This document shows, in pieces, positions 26,440 through 33,906 of a DNA stretch of 64,000 nucleotides. Below the pieces are notes generated by a model. It was not told where the DNA came from. It saw only the letters and a list, made by a program, of their open reading frames with translations, and made no database searches. The stretch comes from Lentzea sp033794685 (lineage in GTDB: Bacteria; Actinomycetota; Actinomycetes; Mycobacteriales; Pseudonocardiaceae): assembly GCA_033794685.1 (NCBI GenBank), contig JARAYZ010000001.1. One strand, 5' to 3'. Each line of letters opens with the position of its first letter. The stretch's first letter is position 1. The position numbers and the translations under genes are program-made.

Positions 26440-27942
26440 TCAGCTGCAGCGTGCGAGCACGATCTCGCGCACGCGGGCGGCGTCGGCCTGGCCCTTGGTG
26501 GCCTTCATGACCGCGCCGACGATGGCGCCGGCCGCCTGGACCTTGCCGTCGCGGATCTTCTGCGCGACGTCGGGCTGGGCCGCGAGGGCCTCGTCGACCG
26601 CCTTCTCGAGGGCCGAGTCGTCCGAGACGACCTTGAGACCGCGCTTCTCGATGACGTCCTCGGGGGAGCCTTCGCCCTCCAGGACGCCGTTGACGACCTC
26701 GCGGGCGAGCTTGTTCGTCAGCGTGCCCGAGTTCACCAGCTCGATCACCTTCGCCACCTGGGCCGGGGTGATGGCGAGGTCGGTGAGCTCGACGCCCTTC
26801 GAGTTCGCCTGCTGCGCGAGGTACGACACCCACCAGGAGCGGGCCTCGTCCGGCTTCGCGCCCGCCTCGACGGTGGCGATGATGACGTCCAGCGCGTTGG
26901 CGTTGACCAGGTCGCGGAGGACCTCGTCGGTGAGGTTCCAGTCCTTCTGGATGCGCGCGCGGCGCTCCCAGGGGAGCTCCGGCAGGGTGCCGCGGAGCTC
27001 GTCGACCCACTCGCGCGACGGCGCGATCGGGACCAGGTCGGGCTCCGGGAAGTAGCGGTAGTCCTCCGCCGTCTCCTTCTTGCGGCCCGGTGACGTGCTG
27101 CCCGAGGACTCGTCGAAGTGACGGGTCTCCTGGATGACCTCGCCGCCGGACTCGAGCACCGCGGCCTGACGCGTCATCTCGAAGCGGACAGCGCGTTCGA
27201 CGCTGCGCAGCGAGTTGACGTTCTTGGTCTCGGTGCGGGTGCCCAGAGCGCCGGTGGTCTTCGGGCTGAGCGACACGTTCGCGTCGCAGCGCAGCGAGCC
27301 CTGGTCCATCCGGACGTCGGACACGTCGAGCGCCTTGAGCAGGTCCCTCAGCGCCGTGACGTACGCACGGGCGACCTCGGGGGCGCGCTCCTTGGTGCCC
27401 GGGATCATCTTCGTGACGATCTCGATCAGCGGCACGCCGGCGCGGTTGTAGTCGAGCAGCGAGTGCTCGGCGCCGTGGATTCGACCGGTGGCACCGCCGA
27501 CGTGCAGCGACTTGCCGGTGTCCTCCTCCATGTGCGCGCGCTCGATCTCGACGCGGATGACCTCGCCGTCGTCCAGCGTCACGTCGAGCCAGCCGTTGAA
27601 CGCGATCGGCTCGTCGTACTGCGACGTCTGGAAGTTCTTCGGCATGTCCGGGTAGAAGTAGTTCTTCCGCGCGAACCGGCACCACTCGGCGATCTCGCAG
27701 TTCAGCGCGAGGCCGATGCGCATCGCCGACTCGACGGCCTTGCCGTTCACCACCGGCAGCGAGCCCGGGAGACCCAGGCACGTGGGGCAGGTGTTCGTGT
27801 TCGGCTCGCCGCCGAAGACGTTGGCGCAGCCGCAGAACATCTTCGTGTTGGTGTGCAGCTCGACGTGCACTTCCAGGCCCAGGACGGGGTCGTACTTCTC
27901 GATGACCTCGTCGTAGTCCATCAGCTCAACCAGGGAGGTCAT
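26440..27942 (-). CDS. gatB: Asp/Glu-tRNA amidotransferase subunit B
   Basis: 500 residues. It binds tRNA and activates misacylated Glu-tRNA(Gln) or Asp-tRNA(Asn) for amidation with ammonia from GatA. It starts with the family's LGLEVHVELHTNTKMFCGC, with the zinc cysteines (CGC and CPTC) and RAGVPLIEIVT. The C-terminal YqeY-like helical domain is present. It is the last gene of the gatC-gatA-small gene-gatB run, with a 4-bp overlap with the small gene. Confidence 0.97.
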   Translation of the reverse strand: MTSLVELMDYDEVIEKYDPVLGLEVHVELHTNTKMFCGCANVFGGEPNTNTCPTCLGLPGSLPVVNGKAVESAMRIGLALNCEIAEWCRFARKNYFYPDMPKNFQTSQYDEPIAFNGWLDVTLDDGEVIRVEIERAHMEEDTGKSLHVGGATGRIHGAEHSLLDYNRAGVPLIEIVTKMIPGTKERAPEVARAYVTALRDLLKALDVSDVRMDQGSLRCDANVSLSPKTTGALGTRTETKNVNSLRSVERAVRFEMTRQAAVLESGGEVIQETRHFDESSGSTSPGRKKETAEDYRYFPEPDLVPIAPSREWVDELRGTLPELPWERRARIQKDWNLTDEVLRDLVNANALDVIIATVEAGAKPDEARSWWVSYLAQQANSKGVELTDLAITPAQVAKVIELVNSGTLTNKLAREVVNGVLEGEGSPEDVIEKRGLKVVSDDSALEKAVDEALAAQPDVAQKIRDGKVQAAGAIVGAVMKATKGQADAARVREIVLARCS

Positions 27943-28136
27943 GCCAGGTCGTCCTTCCGCAGAGCGCGAGCGGCCAGCGCGGCACCGGTGACGGCGACCG
28001 CGATGCTGGCGATCGCGTTCGCCAGGGCCAGCTTGTCCTTGTTCGCGCGGGCGGACTTGAAGCCCGAGAACGCGCCCACGGCTCCTGCGACGGCGCCGGC
28101 GAGGCCGAGGAAGCCCCTTGCCTTCTTGATGTTCAC
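27939..28136 (-). CDS. Small membrane protein inside the gat operon (65 aa)
   Basis: One or two hydrophobic helices (residues about 9-26 and 38-57) with a basic middle segment (KSARANKDK). The ATG and stop overlap gatA and gatB by 4 bp each, so it is translated with them. I know of no role for such a protein in tRNA amidation. No family is recognised. Confidence 0.8.
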   Translation of the reverse strand: MNIKKARGFLGLAGAVAGAVGAFSGFKSARANKDKLALANAIASIAVAVTGAALAARALRKDDLA

Positions 28137-29617
28137 AGCGACGGACCTCCGAACGCGCCGCGCGCGGCCTCGTAGGCTGCGGCCACCCGGTACATGCGGT
28201 GGTCCTGCAGCGCCGGAGCCATGATCTGCAGGCCGACCGGCATTCCGTCCTCATCGGACAGACCGCTCGGGACGCTCATGGCGGGGGTGCCCGCGAGGTT
28301 CGCGGGAATGGTGCAGAGGTCGGCCTTGTACATGGCCATCGGGTCGTTCGCGCGCTCGCCGATCTTGAACGCCGTGGTCGGCGTGGTCGGGGAGATGAGC
28401 ACGTCGAACTTCTCGAACGCCTTCGCGAAGTCCTGCGTGATGAGCGTGCGGACCTTCTGGGCCGAGCCGTAGTACGCGTCGTAGTAACCGGACGACAGCG
28501 CGTACGTGCCGATCATGATGCGGCGCTTGACCTCCGGGCCGAAACCGGCCTCGCGGGTCAGCGACATGACCTCCTCGGTGCTGCGCGTGCCGTCGTCGCC
28601 GACGCGCAGGCCGTAGCGCATGGCGTCGAACCGGGCGAGGTTCGACGAGCACTCGCTCGGCGCGATGAGGTAGTACGCCGGGAGCGCGTAGTCGAAGCTC
28701 GGGCACGACACGTCCGCGATCTCCGCGCCGAGCTCCTTGAGCTGCGACACGGCGGCCTCGAAGCTGCGCGCGACGCCCTGCTGGTAGCCCTCACCGCTGA
28801 ACTGGGTGACGACACCGATGCGCAGGCCGGACAGGTCGCCGTTCAGGCCCTCGCGGGCAGCGGCGACGACCGGCGGGACCGGGGCGTCGATGGACGTGGA
28901 GTCCATGTGGTCGTAGCCCGCGATGATCTCGTGCAGCAGCGCGGCGTCGAGCACCGTGCGCGCGCACGGACCGGCCTGGTCCAGCGACGACGAGAACGCC
29001 ACGAGGCCGTAACGCGACACACCGCCGTAGGTGGGCTTCACGCCGACGGTGCCGGTGACGGCGCCGGGCTGGCGGATCGAGCCACCGGTGTCGGTGCCGA
29101 TCGCGAGCGGCGCCTGCAGGGCGGCCAGGGCGGCGGACGAGCCACCGCCGGAGCCGCCGGGGATGCGGTCGAGGTCCCACGGGTTGTGCGTGGGGCCGTA
29201 CGCCGAGTTCTCGGTCGACGAACCCATGGCGAACTCGTCCATGTTCGTCTTGCCGAGGATGACGACGCCGGCTTCCTTGAGCTTGCGCGTCACCGTGGCG
29301 TCGTAGGGCGGGATCCAGCCTTCGAGGATCTTGGAACCGACCGTGGTCGGCACGCCCTCGGTCGTCATGACGTCCTTGAGCGCCAACGGCACACCGGCGA
29401 GCGGCGAGACCTGCTCACCCGCCTTGACGGCCTCGTCGACCCGGCGGGCCTGCGCGAGCGCGCCCTCGGTGTCGACGTGCAGGAAGGCGTGGACCTTCCC
29501 GTCGGTCTCGGCGATGCGGTCCAGGTGGGCCTGCGTGACCTCGACGGACGAGATCTCGCCGCTGTGGATCTTCGCGGCGAGTTCCGCCGCGGTGGCGTGG
29601 ATCAGGTCGTTGGTCAT
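28133..29617 (-). CDS. gatA: Asp/Glu-tRNA amidotransferase subunit A
   Basis: 494 residues, amidase signature family. It releases ammonia from glutamine for GatB. The Ser-cisSer-Lys catalytic set is seen: Lys in LALKDVMTTEGVPTTVGSK, the Gly/Ser-rich signature PGGSGGGSSAALAALQ, and the nucleophile region GSIRQPGAVTGTVGVKPTYG. The ATG at 29617 overlaps gatC by 4 bp. Confidence 0.97.
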   Translation of the reverse strand: MTNDLIHATAAELAAKIHSGEISSVEVTQAHLDRIAETDGKVHAFLHVDTEGALAQARRVDEAVKAGEQVSPLAGVPLALKDVMTTEGVPTTVGSKILEGWIPPYDATVTRKLKEAGVVILGKTNMDEFAMGSSTENSAYGPTHNPWDLDRIPGGSGGGSSAALAALQAPLAIGTDTGGSIRQPGAVTGTVGVKPTYGGVSRYGLVAFSSSLDQAGPCARTVLDAALLHEIIAGYDHMDSTSIDAPVPPVVAAAREGLNGDLSGLRIGVVTQFSGEGYQQGVARSFEAAVSQLKELGAEIADVSCPSFDYALPAYYLIAPSECSSNLARFDAMRYGLRVGDDGTRSTEEVMSLTREAGFGPEVKRRIMIGTYALSSGYYDAYYGSAQKVRTLITQDFAKAFEKFDVLISPTTPTTAFKIGERANDPMAMYKADLCTIPANLAGTPAMSVPSGLSDEDGMPVGLQIMAPALQDHRMYRVAAAYEAARGAFGGPSL

Positions 29618-29913
29618 GCTTCCTCACCCAGGATGCGGGGCACGCGGAACCGGCCGTCCTCGGCCTCAGGAGCGCCGGAGAGCGCCTGCTGCTGACCTAG
29701 GCTCGGACGGACCACGTCCTCGCGGAAGACGTTGGTCAGCGGAACGGCGTGCGACGTCGGCGGGATGTCGGCCGTGGCGATGTCGCCAACGGAAGCCACC
29801 GACTGGAGGATCACGTCGAGCTGGCCGGCGAACAAGTCGAGCTCGTCCTCGGACACAGCCAGCCTGGCGAGCTTCGCCAGGTGCGCGACCTCGTCGCGGG
29901 AGATGCTGGGCAC
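29614..29913 (-). CDS. gatC: Asp/Glu-tRNA amidotransferase subunit C
   Basis: 99 residues, a small subunit that wraps GatA and GatB. It shows the family start ISRDEVAHLAKLARLAVSED and the C-terminal LRPS-like FREDVVRPSLGQQQALSGAP. The GTG at 29913 (VPSISRDEV) is chosen because residues before it are unrelated to GatC; GGGGG lies about 10 nt upstream and AGGA directly before it. It heads the gat operon. Confidence 0.95.
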   Translation of the reverse strand: MPSISRDEVAHLAKLARLAVSEDELDLFAGQLDVILQSVASVGDIATADIPPTSHAVPLTNVFREDVVRPSLGQQQALSGAPEAEDGRFRVPRILGEEA

Positions 29914-30144
29914 TCCTGTCAACCCCCGTAGGGTCGGGATTACGAATCGGGAACCCCGTGAGTCTATGGGCTGGTCAGGCGCGCCTTCGAACGGGTTACC
30001 GCCTCTATGGTTGACCGGCACGTCAACTTAACCGGTTCGCAACGCGGACAGCAGGTCATGCGTTGACGATGCGTCTGCGAGAATCACCGACCGGCAACGG
30101 CGCGAGACGCGGGGTCTCTCGCACGAGCTATGGAGGCGTTCACC

Positions 30145-30798
30145 TTGTCGTTCCTGATCCGGGTCCAGCTCCCGGACCGTCCCGGCACCCTCGGCGCGGT
30201 CGCAACGGCATTGGGCGAGATCGGGGCGGACATACTCAGCGTCGACGTGGTGGAACGCGGTTCCGGCGTCGCCATCGACGACCTCGTCGTGGAACTCCCC
30301 TCCGGCCGCCTGCCGGACACGTTGATCACCGCCGCCGAGTCCATCGAGGGCGTCGAGGTCGACGCGGTCCGCCCGTACGCGGGCATCCTCGACACACACC
30401 GCGAGCTCGAACTGGTGGAGGAGATCGCCGAGGAACCGCGCAAGGGCCTCGAGATCTTCACCGAGGGCGTCCCGAAGATCATCCGCGCCGGCTGGGCCAT
30501 CGTCGTCGGCCCGCAGGGCACCGGCATCACCCGCCTGACCGCGTCGTCGGCCGCCCCGGAGACCCGGATGGCGGACGTGCCGTGGTTCCCGCTGGAGCGC
30601 GCGACCGTGCTCGACGGCGAGGAGGAGTGGGTGCCGGAGACCTGGCGCGAACTGGGCACCGAACTCGCCGCCACGCCGCTGGGCAAGCCGGACCGCGTCC
30701 TGGTCGTCGGCCGTCCGGGCGGCCCGATGTTCCGCGCGGCCGAGGTGGCCCGCCTGGCGCACCTGGCGGGCATCGTCGCGGTCGTGCTTCCCGACTAA
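30145..30798 (+). CDS. ACT-domain protein
   Basis: 217 residues. The N-terminal ACT domain is SFLIRVQLPDRPGTLGAVAT. A second, less conserved domain has a Gly/Arg-rich middle (VVGPQGTGITRL) and a hydrophobic C-terminus. I chose TTG at 30145: GGAGG lies 8 nt upstream and family members begin at this residue. The ATG at 30130 has no suitable site, and the GGAGG overlaps it. A homologue occupies the same place beside gatC in mycobacteria. It is probably amino-acid sensing; the target is unknown. Confidence 0.85.
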   Translation: MSFLIRVQLPDRPGTLGAVATALGEIGADILSVDVVERGSGVAIDDLVVELPSGRLPDTLITAAESIEGVEVDAVRPYAGILDTHRELELVEEIAEEPRKGLEIFTEGVPKIIRAGWAIVVGPQGTGITRLTASSAAPETRMADVPWFPLERATVLDGEEEWVPETWRELGTELAATPLGKPDRVLVVGRPGGPMFRAAEVARLAHLAGIVAVVLPD

Positions 30799-31478
30799 CT
30801 CGGAGCCCTCGTCCGCTGGCGCTTCCTGGCGAGCGCGACGAGTTCCGCGTTGTTCTTGGCCGTGCGGCCGTCGGGCATCCGGAGCGTGTCCTCCAGACCC
30901 ATGCGCACGTGCAGTTCGAGGAGCGCGGCGTAGTCGAGGACGGTCCAGGCGTCGGCGTCGCGGCCGTGCAGCAGGACCGGCAGCCCCAGTGGTTCCACCT
31001 GAGCCAGCAGGCTTTCCGCCGTGTCCCTGGTCGCCGTGACGGTGATGCGGCTGACGCCTGGCGGCAGGTCGGTCAGCTGAGCCGGGGCCGCCACGACCAG
31101 CTCGACCCTGACGTTGACTTGGTGCAACGCCTGCGCGAGGTCCCGCCAGCCGGGCTGGTCGACGTGCACGCTCGCGATGTCGGGCCGCCCCGCCGCGAGC
31201 GGCGCCCAGCTGCCGATCAGCCTGGTGCGGGCGCCGGGCACGTCCGTGGACACGCTGATCTCGATGCCCGGCACGGCGGCGCGGACCGTCGCGATCGTCG
31301 TGGCCACCTCGGGCCCGACGAGCGTGAGCGCGCCGATGACGTCTCTCGGGTGGATGTGCACCGACGTGACGCCGAGCGCGGCGACGTCAGCCGCGTCCTC
31401 GGCGAGGCGTTCGGGGGACAACGGCAGGGCCGGGTGCTCCTCGGCTGTGCGGGAGCCGTTCAGACAGGCTTGCAGCAC
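30795..31478 (-). CDS. BKACE (beta-keto acid cleavage enzyme) family protein, short
   Basis: 227 residues, against about 270-300 for most members. Hallmarks remain: the N-terminal LNGSR, the metal-binding His-x-His in SVHIHPRD, and the C-terminal RMGLEDTLRMPDG region. These enzymes cleave beta-keto acids such as 3-keto-5-aminohexanoate with acetyl-CoA in a zinc-dependent reaction; the missing middle section suggests altered substrate choice. The stop overlaps the convergent ACT-domain gene by 4 bp. Confidence 0.85.
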   Translation of the reverse strand: MLQACLNGSRTAEEHPALPLSPERLAEDAADVAALGVTSVHIHPRDVIGALTLVGPEVATTIATVRAAVPGIEISVSTDVPGARTRLIGSWAPLAAGRPDIASVHVDQPGWRDLAQALHQVNVRVELVVAAPAQLTDLPPGVSRITVTATRDTAESLLAQVEPLGLPVLLHGRDADAWTVLDYAALLELHVRMGLEDTLRMPDGRTAKNNAELVALARKRQRTRAPS

Positions 31479-31538
31479 ACCTCATACGGTCCCACACAAT
31501 CCTCGTTCCGGCGTTGCTCCAAGGGCTAGCTTGAGGTC

Positions 31539-31661
31539 ATGCGACTGGCTCTGGTGGTGGCTCAGGCGAACGGTGTGGCGATCGGTGATCTGGCGCTCGG
31601 GGTGGCCGGGGTGCTCGCGGTGGCGGCGGTGATCGTGGTGGCGCTCAAGCGGAAGCGCTGA
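31539..31661 (+). CDS. Very small membrane protein (40 aa)
   Basis: A single hydrophobic helix (residues about 16-36) with a basic KRKR end, typical of an inner-membrane microprotein. GAGG lies just upstream of the ATG at 31539. The codon use is like a gene and the frame ends in TGA. It is probably a stand-alone gene: the next one starts 75 bp later. No function is known. Confidence 0.55.
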   Translation: MRLALVVAQANGVAIGDLALGVAGVLAVAAVIVVALKRKR

Positions 31662-31736
31662 CTCGCCCTGCGGGATTCGTGAAGTGACCCCAGAATCTGC
31701 CGTGATCGCCCCACTTCTGCTGGAGGTATGAAGATC

Positions 31737-31961
31737 ATGGCCATCACCGTGAACCTCGACTCGCTCCTCGACAAGGCGTACGAGGACAAGCCGCTCACCG
31801 ACATCCTGGACGCCCCCGTCGACGCGCTGCAGGGCGTGAGCCCCGGAGACGCGGAGAAGCTGAAGGCCGCGTTCAACATCAAGACCGTGCGGGACCTGGG
31901 CACCAACAAGTACTTCCGCGCGGCCGTGACGTTGCTCGACCTGGAGACGACGGCCCGCTAG
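31737..31961 (+). CDS. Small conserved hypothetical protein with HhH-like segment
   Basis: 74 residues from ATG 31737 (MAITVNLDS). GGAGG is 10 nt upstream of this ATG but only 1 nt before the earlier ATG at 31728, so the second is preferred. The central LQGVSPGDAEKLKAAFNIKTVRDLG resembles a helix-hairpin-helix, the kind used for nucleic-acid or protein contact. The stop overlaps the convergent GNAT gene by 4 bp. Confidence 0.75.
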   Translation: MAITVNLDSLLDKAYEDKPLTDILDAPVDALQGVSPGDAEKLKAAFNIKTVRDLGTNKYFRAAVTLLDLETTAR

Positions 31962-32392
31962 AGCACGATGCGGTAGTGGACGAACTGCGTCTTCTCCGCG
32001 ACCTGGTCGTAGAGCCTGCGGGCTGTCCCGTTCGACTCCTGGGTGTGCCAGTAGACGCGGACGCAGTCCTGTTGCCTCGCCCATTCCGCGACCGCCTCGA
32101 CGAGTGCGCGGCCGACGCCCCGGCCGCGCGCCTCGGGGGCGGTGAAGAGGTCCTGGAGGTAGCAGACGTCCGGGCCGGACGTGCTGGGGTGCTTGAAGAA
32201 GTGCACGATGCCGGCGAGATCGCCGTCCGTGCGGGCACATAGGGCGTGGATGGTTTTGTCCTCTTGGAACGCTTCCCACTTCTCGTCGTAGGTTTCCGCT
32301 GGCAGCGTGCGTTCGTAGAAGGTGTTGTATCCCTCGAAGAGCTTCTGCCACGTCGCTCGGTCGGCGGGCTGGAGTGGGCCGATCGCGATCAT
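31958..32392 (-). CDS. GNAT acetyltransferase
   Basis: 144 residues. The acetyl-CoA motif A is clear (LFTAPEARGRGVGRALVEAV), with the motif B region ARRLYDQVA. The ATG at 32392 (MIAIGPLQPAD) is chosen because AAAGGA lies upstream; an in-frame GTG at 32413 is an alternative. The acceptor substrate is unknown. It is one of three unrelated GNAT genes within 7 kb. Confidence 0.88.
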   Translation of the reverse strand: MIAIGPLQPADRATWQKLFEGYNTFYERTLPAETYDEKWEAFQEDKTIHALCARTDGDLAGIVHFFKHPSTSGPDVCYLQDLFTAPEARGRGVGRALVEAVAEWARQQDCVRVYWHTQESNGTARRLYDQVAEKTQFVHYRIVL

Positions 32393-32421
32393 GTTGATCC
32401 TTTCTGTGGTCACCCGGTTGG

Positions 32422-32847
32422 ATGACCCCCGTGTCGACGACCCTCACCACCGAGCTGCTGTTGCACCGCGCGGGTACCAAGTCGTACTGGCGCGGTCTGA
32501 CCTACCGCGAGGCCGTGCTGTCCCTTCGGGTGCACAGCAGGCACGTGGCGGCGCGGGTGCGGGGCGGTGACGAGGACGCCTACCTGGTGGAACTGTCGTG
32601 GTCGGGGACGCTTCTGATGGGGGCGTGCAGTTGCCCGCACGGGTCCGAGGGGTTCTTCTGCAAGCACTGCGTGGCCGTCGGGCTGGTGCTGCTCGACCGA
32701 GGTGAGACGGTGCCGCCGCCGGACGCGGAGGACGTCGAGCTCAAGGACGTGCTGAGAGCGCTGCCCGCCGAGGTGCTGCGGGACCTGCTGTACGAGCAGG
32801 CCGCGGGGGACTCGAAGCTGCGGGCGCGGATCGTCTCAGCACTCTGA
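32422..32847 (+). CDS. SWIM zinc-finger protein
   Basis: 141 residues. The SWIM motif is seen in GACSCPHGSEGFFCKHCVAV (Cys-x-Cys ... Cys-x-His), a metal site for DNA or protein binding. The N-terminal half is a strand-rich platform; the C-terminus is helical (LRDLLYEQAAGDSKLRAR). Its role in DNA binding or regulation is inferred only from the motif. The 3' end overlaps the convergent secreted-protein gene by 12 bp. Confidence 0.85.
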   Translation: MTPVSTTLTTELLLHRAGTKSYWRGLTYREAVLSLRVHSRHVAARVRGGDEDAYLVELSWSGTLLMGACSCPHGSEGFFCKHCVAVGLVLLDRGETVPPPDAEDVELKDVLRALPAEVLRDLLYEQAAGDSKLRARIVSAL

Positions 32848-33345
32848 CGGGCGCTGTGTCTCCGGCAGCAGCGCGCAGTGCTTGTAGTGGCCGAGTGCGA
32901 CGTCGGCGAGCACCCAGCCCTCGGCCGTGCGGGTGAAGGTGAGCAGGTGGGGCAGGCCGTAGCCGGTGAACGGAACCGGGCCCGGCTCGGCGAAGTACAG
33001 CTCGGCGTGCTCGTCGACGCGTACCACCACGGTCCGGCCGGTCTGGTCGGCGTGGAACCGCACGGCGCGTGTCTCGACCACCGCCGCCCGGTAGCGGGTG
33101 TGGGCCGACGCGCTGGCCGCGGCGAGCTTCGTCTCGTGCACGGCCAGTTTCCCGGCCAGCGCCTCGGTGACCGGCACACCGAAGCCCGGCGTCTGCGGGC
33201 CGGTGGTGACCTTCTGCGCCCTGTTCTGCAGGTACCGCTGCGCGATGCCGAGGATCTCGCCCTGGTCGGCGTCGGCCAGCGCCACCGGGGTGGCCGAGGC
33301 GCCCAGCAGCGCCGCGGCCACGAGCAGGACAGCGGTTGCTCTCAC
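32836..33345 (-). CDS. Secreted hypothetical protein (169 aa)
   Basis: The GTG at 33345 is chosen because GGGGG lies 8 nt upstream; an ATG at 33360 is the alternative. The signal peptide is residues 1-24 (hydrophobic, ending PVALA). The mature part is NTF2- or cystatin-like in size, with helical segments followed by strands (RTVVVRVDEHAELYF), and a C-terminal Cys pair (HCALL, SEC-end). No family is recognised. Confidence 0.75.
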   Translation of the reverse strand: MRATAVLLVAAALLGASATPVALADADQGEILGIAQRYLQNRAQKVTTGPQTPGFGVPVTEALAGKLAVHETKLAAASASAHTRYRAAVVETRAVRFHADQTGRTVVVRVDEHAELYFAEPGPVPFTGYGLPHLLTFTRTAEGWVLADVALGHYKHCALLPETQRPSEC

Positions 33346-33405
33346 GGTGCGAACCCCCATTCGCCGACGGCTACCCGATGGACGTCCGGTGGCCCGTCCG
33401 GTTGC

Positions 33406-33906
33406 TCAGAGCGGCAGCCCGTACGCGTACGCCCTGAGGTTCACCCCCGGCAGCGGTGACCAGTCGCGTTCCGGCAGCCGGGTGAACCCCAGCCGCTCGT
33501 ACAACCGGTGTGCCGCCAGCATCTTCTCCGACGACGACAGCACGACGTCGTTCGCGGCGGCGGCACGAGCCTTGTCGATCACCGCGCGCACCAGGGACTC
33601 GCCGACGCCACGGCCTCGCGCCGCCGACGACACCGCCAGCATCCGGAACTCCAGCTCACCCGGCTTCGAGATCTCCGCGTAGGGCGTGCCGGGGCGCACC
33701 ACCGTCACGGAGCCGAGGACCGTGCCCGACTCGTCCTGCGCGACGAGCAGCTCGGCGTCGCGGAAGCGGGACGCCGCGTCGGCGAGCAGGGTCGCGTAGT
33801 CGTCGTGGTCGCCCACGATGCCGTCCGCGCGGTACGCCTCGACCGTCAGGGAGCCGACCGCGGGCAGGTCGGCCTCCGTCGCCGGGCGGATGATCAGGTC
33901 AGCCAT
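33406..33906 (-). CDS. GNAT acetyltransferase
   Basis: 166 residues, GNAT fold with motif A AARGRGVGESLVRAVIDKA and a C-terminal LYERLGFTRLPERDW. The ATG at 33906 (MADLIIRPATEADLPAV) overlaps the ligA stop by 8 bp, so it is probably the distal gene of the ligA transcript. The substrate is unknown. Confidence 0.9.
   Translation of the reverse strand: MADLIIRPATEADLPAVGSLTVEAYRADGIVGDHDDYATLLADAASRFRDAELLVAQDESGTVLGSVTVVRPGTPYAEISKPGELEFRMLAVSSAARGRGVGESLVRAVIDKARAAAANDVVLSSSEKMLAAHRLYERLGFTRLPERDWSPLPGVNLRAYAYGLPL

Noticed and set aside
25667..27781. Single 704-codon frame on the minus strand
   Set aside because: It joins the antisense-phase of gatB to the hypothetical gene at 25667-26374. 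gatB in its own frame is certain, so only the downstream part is kept.
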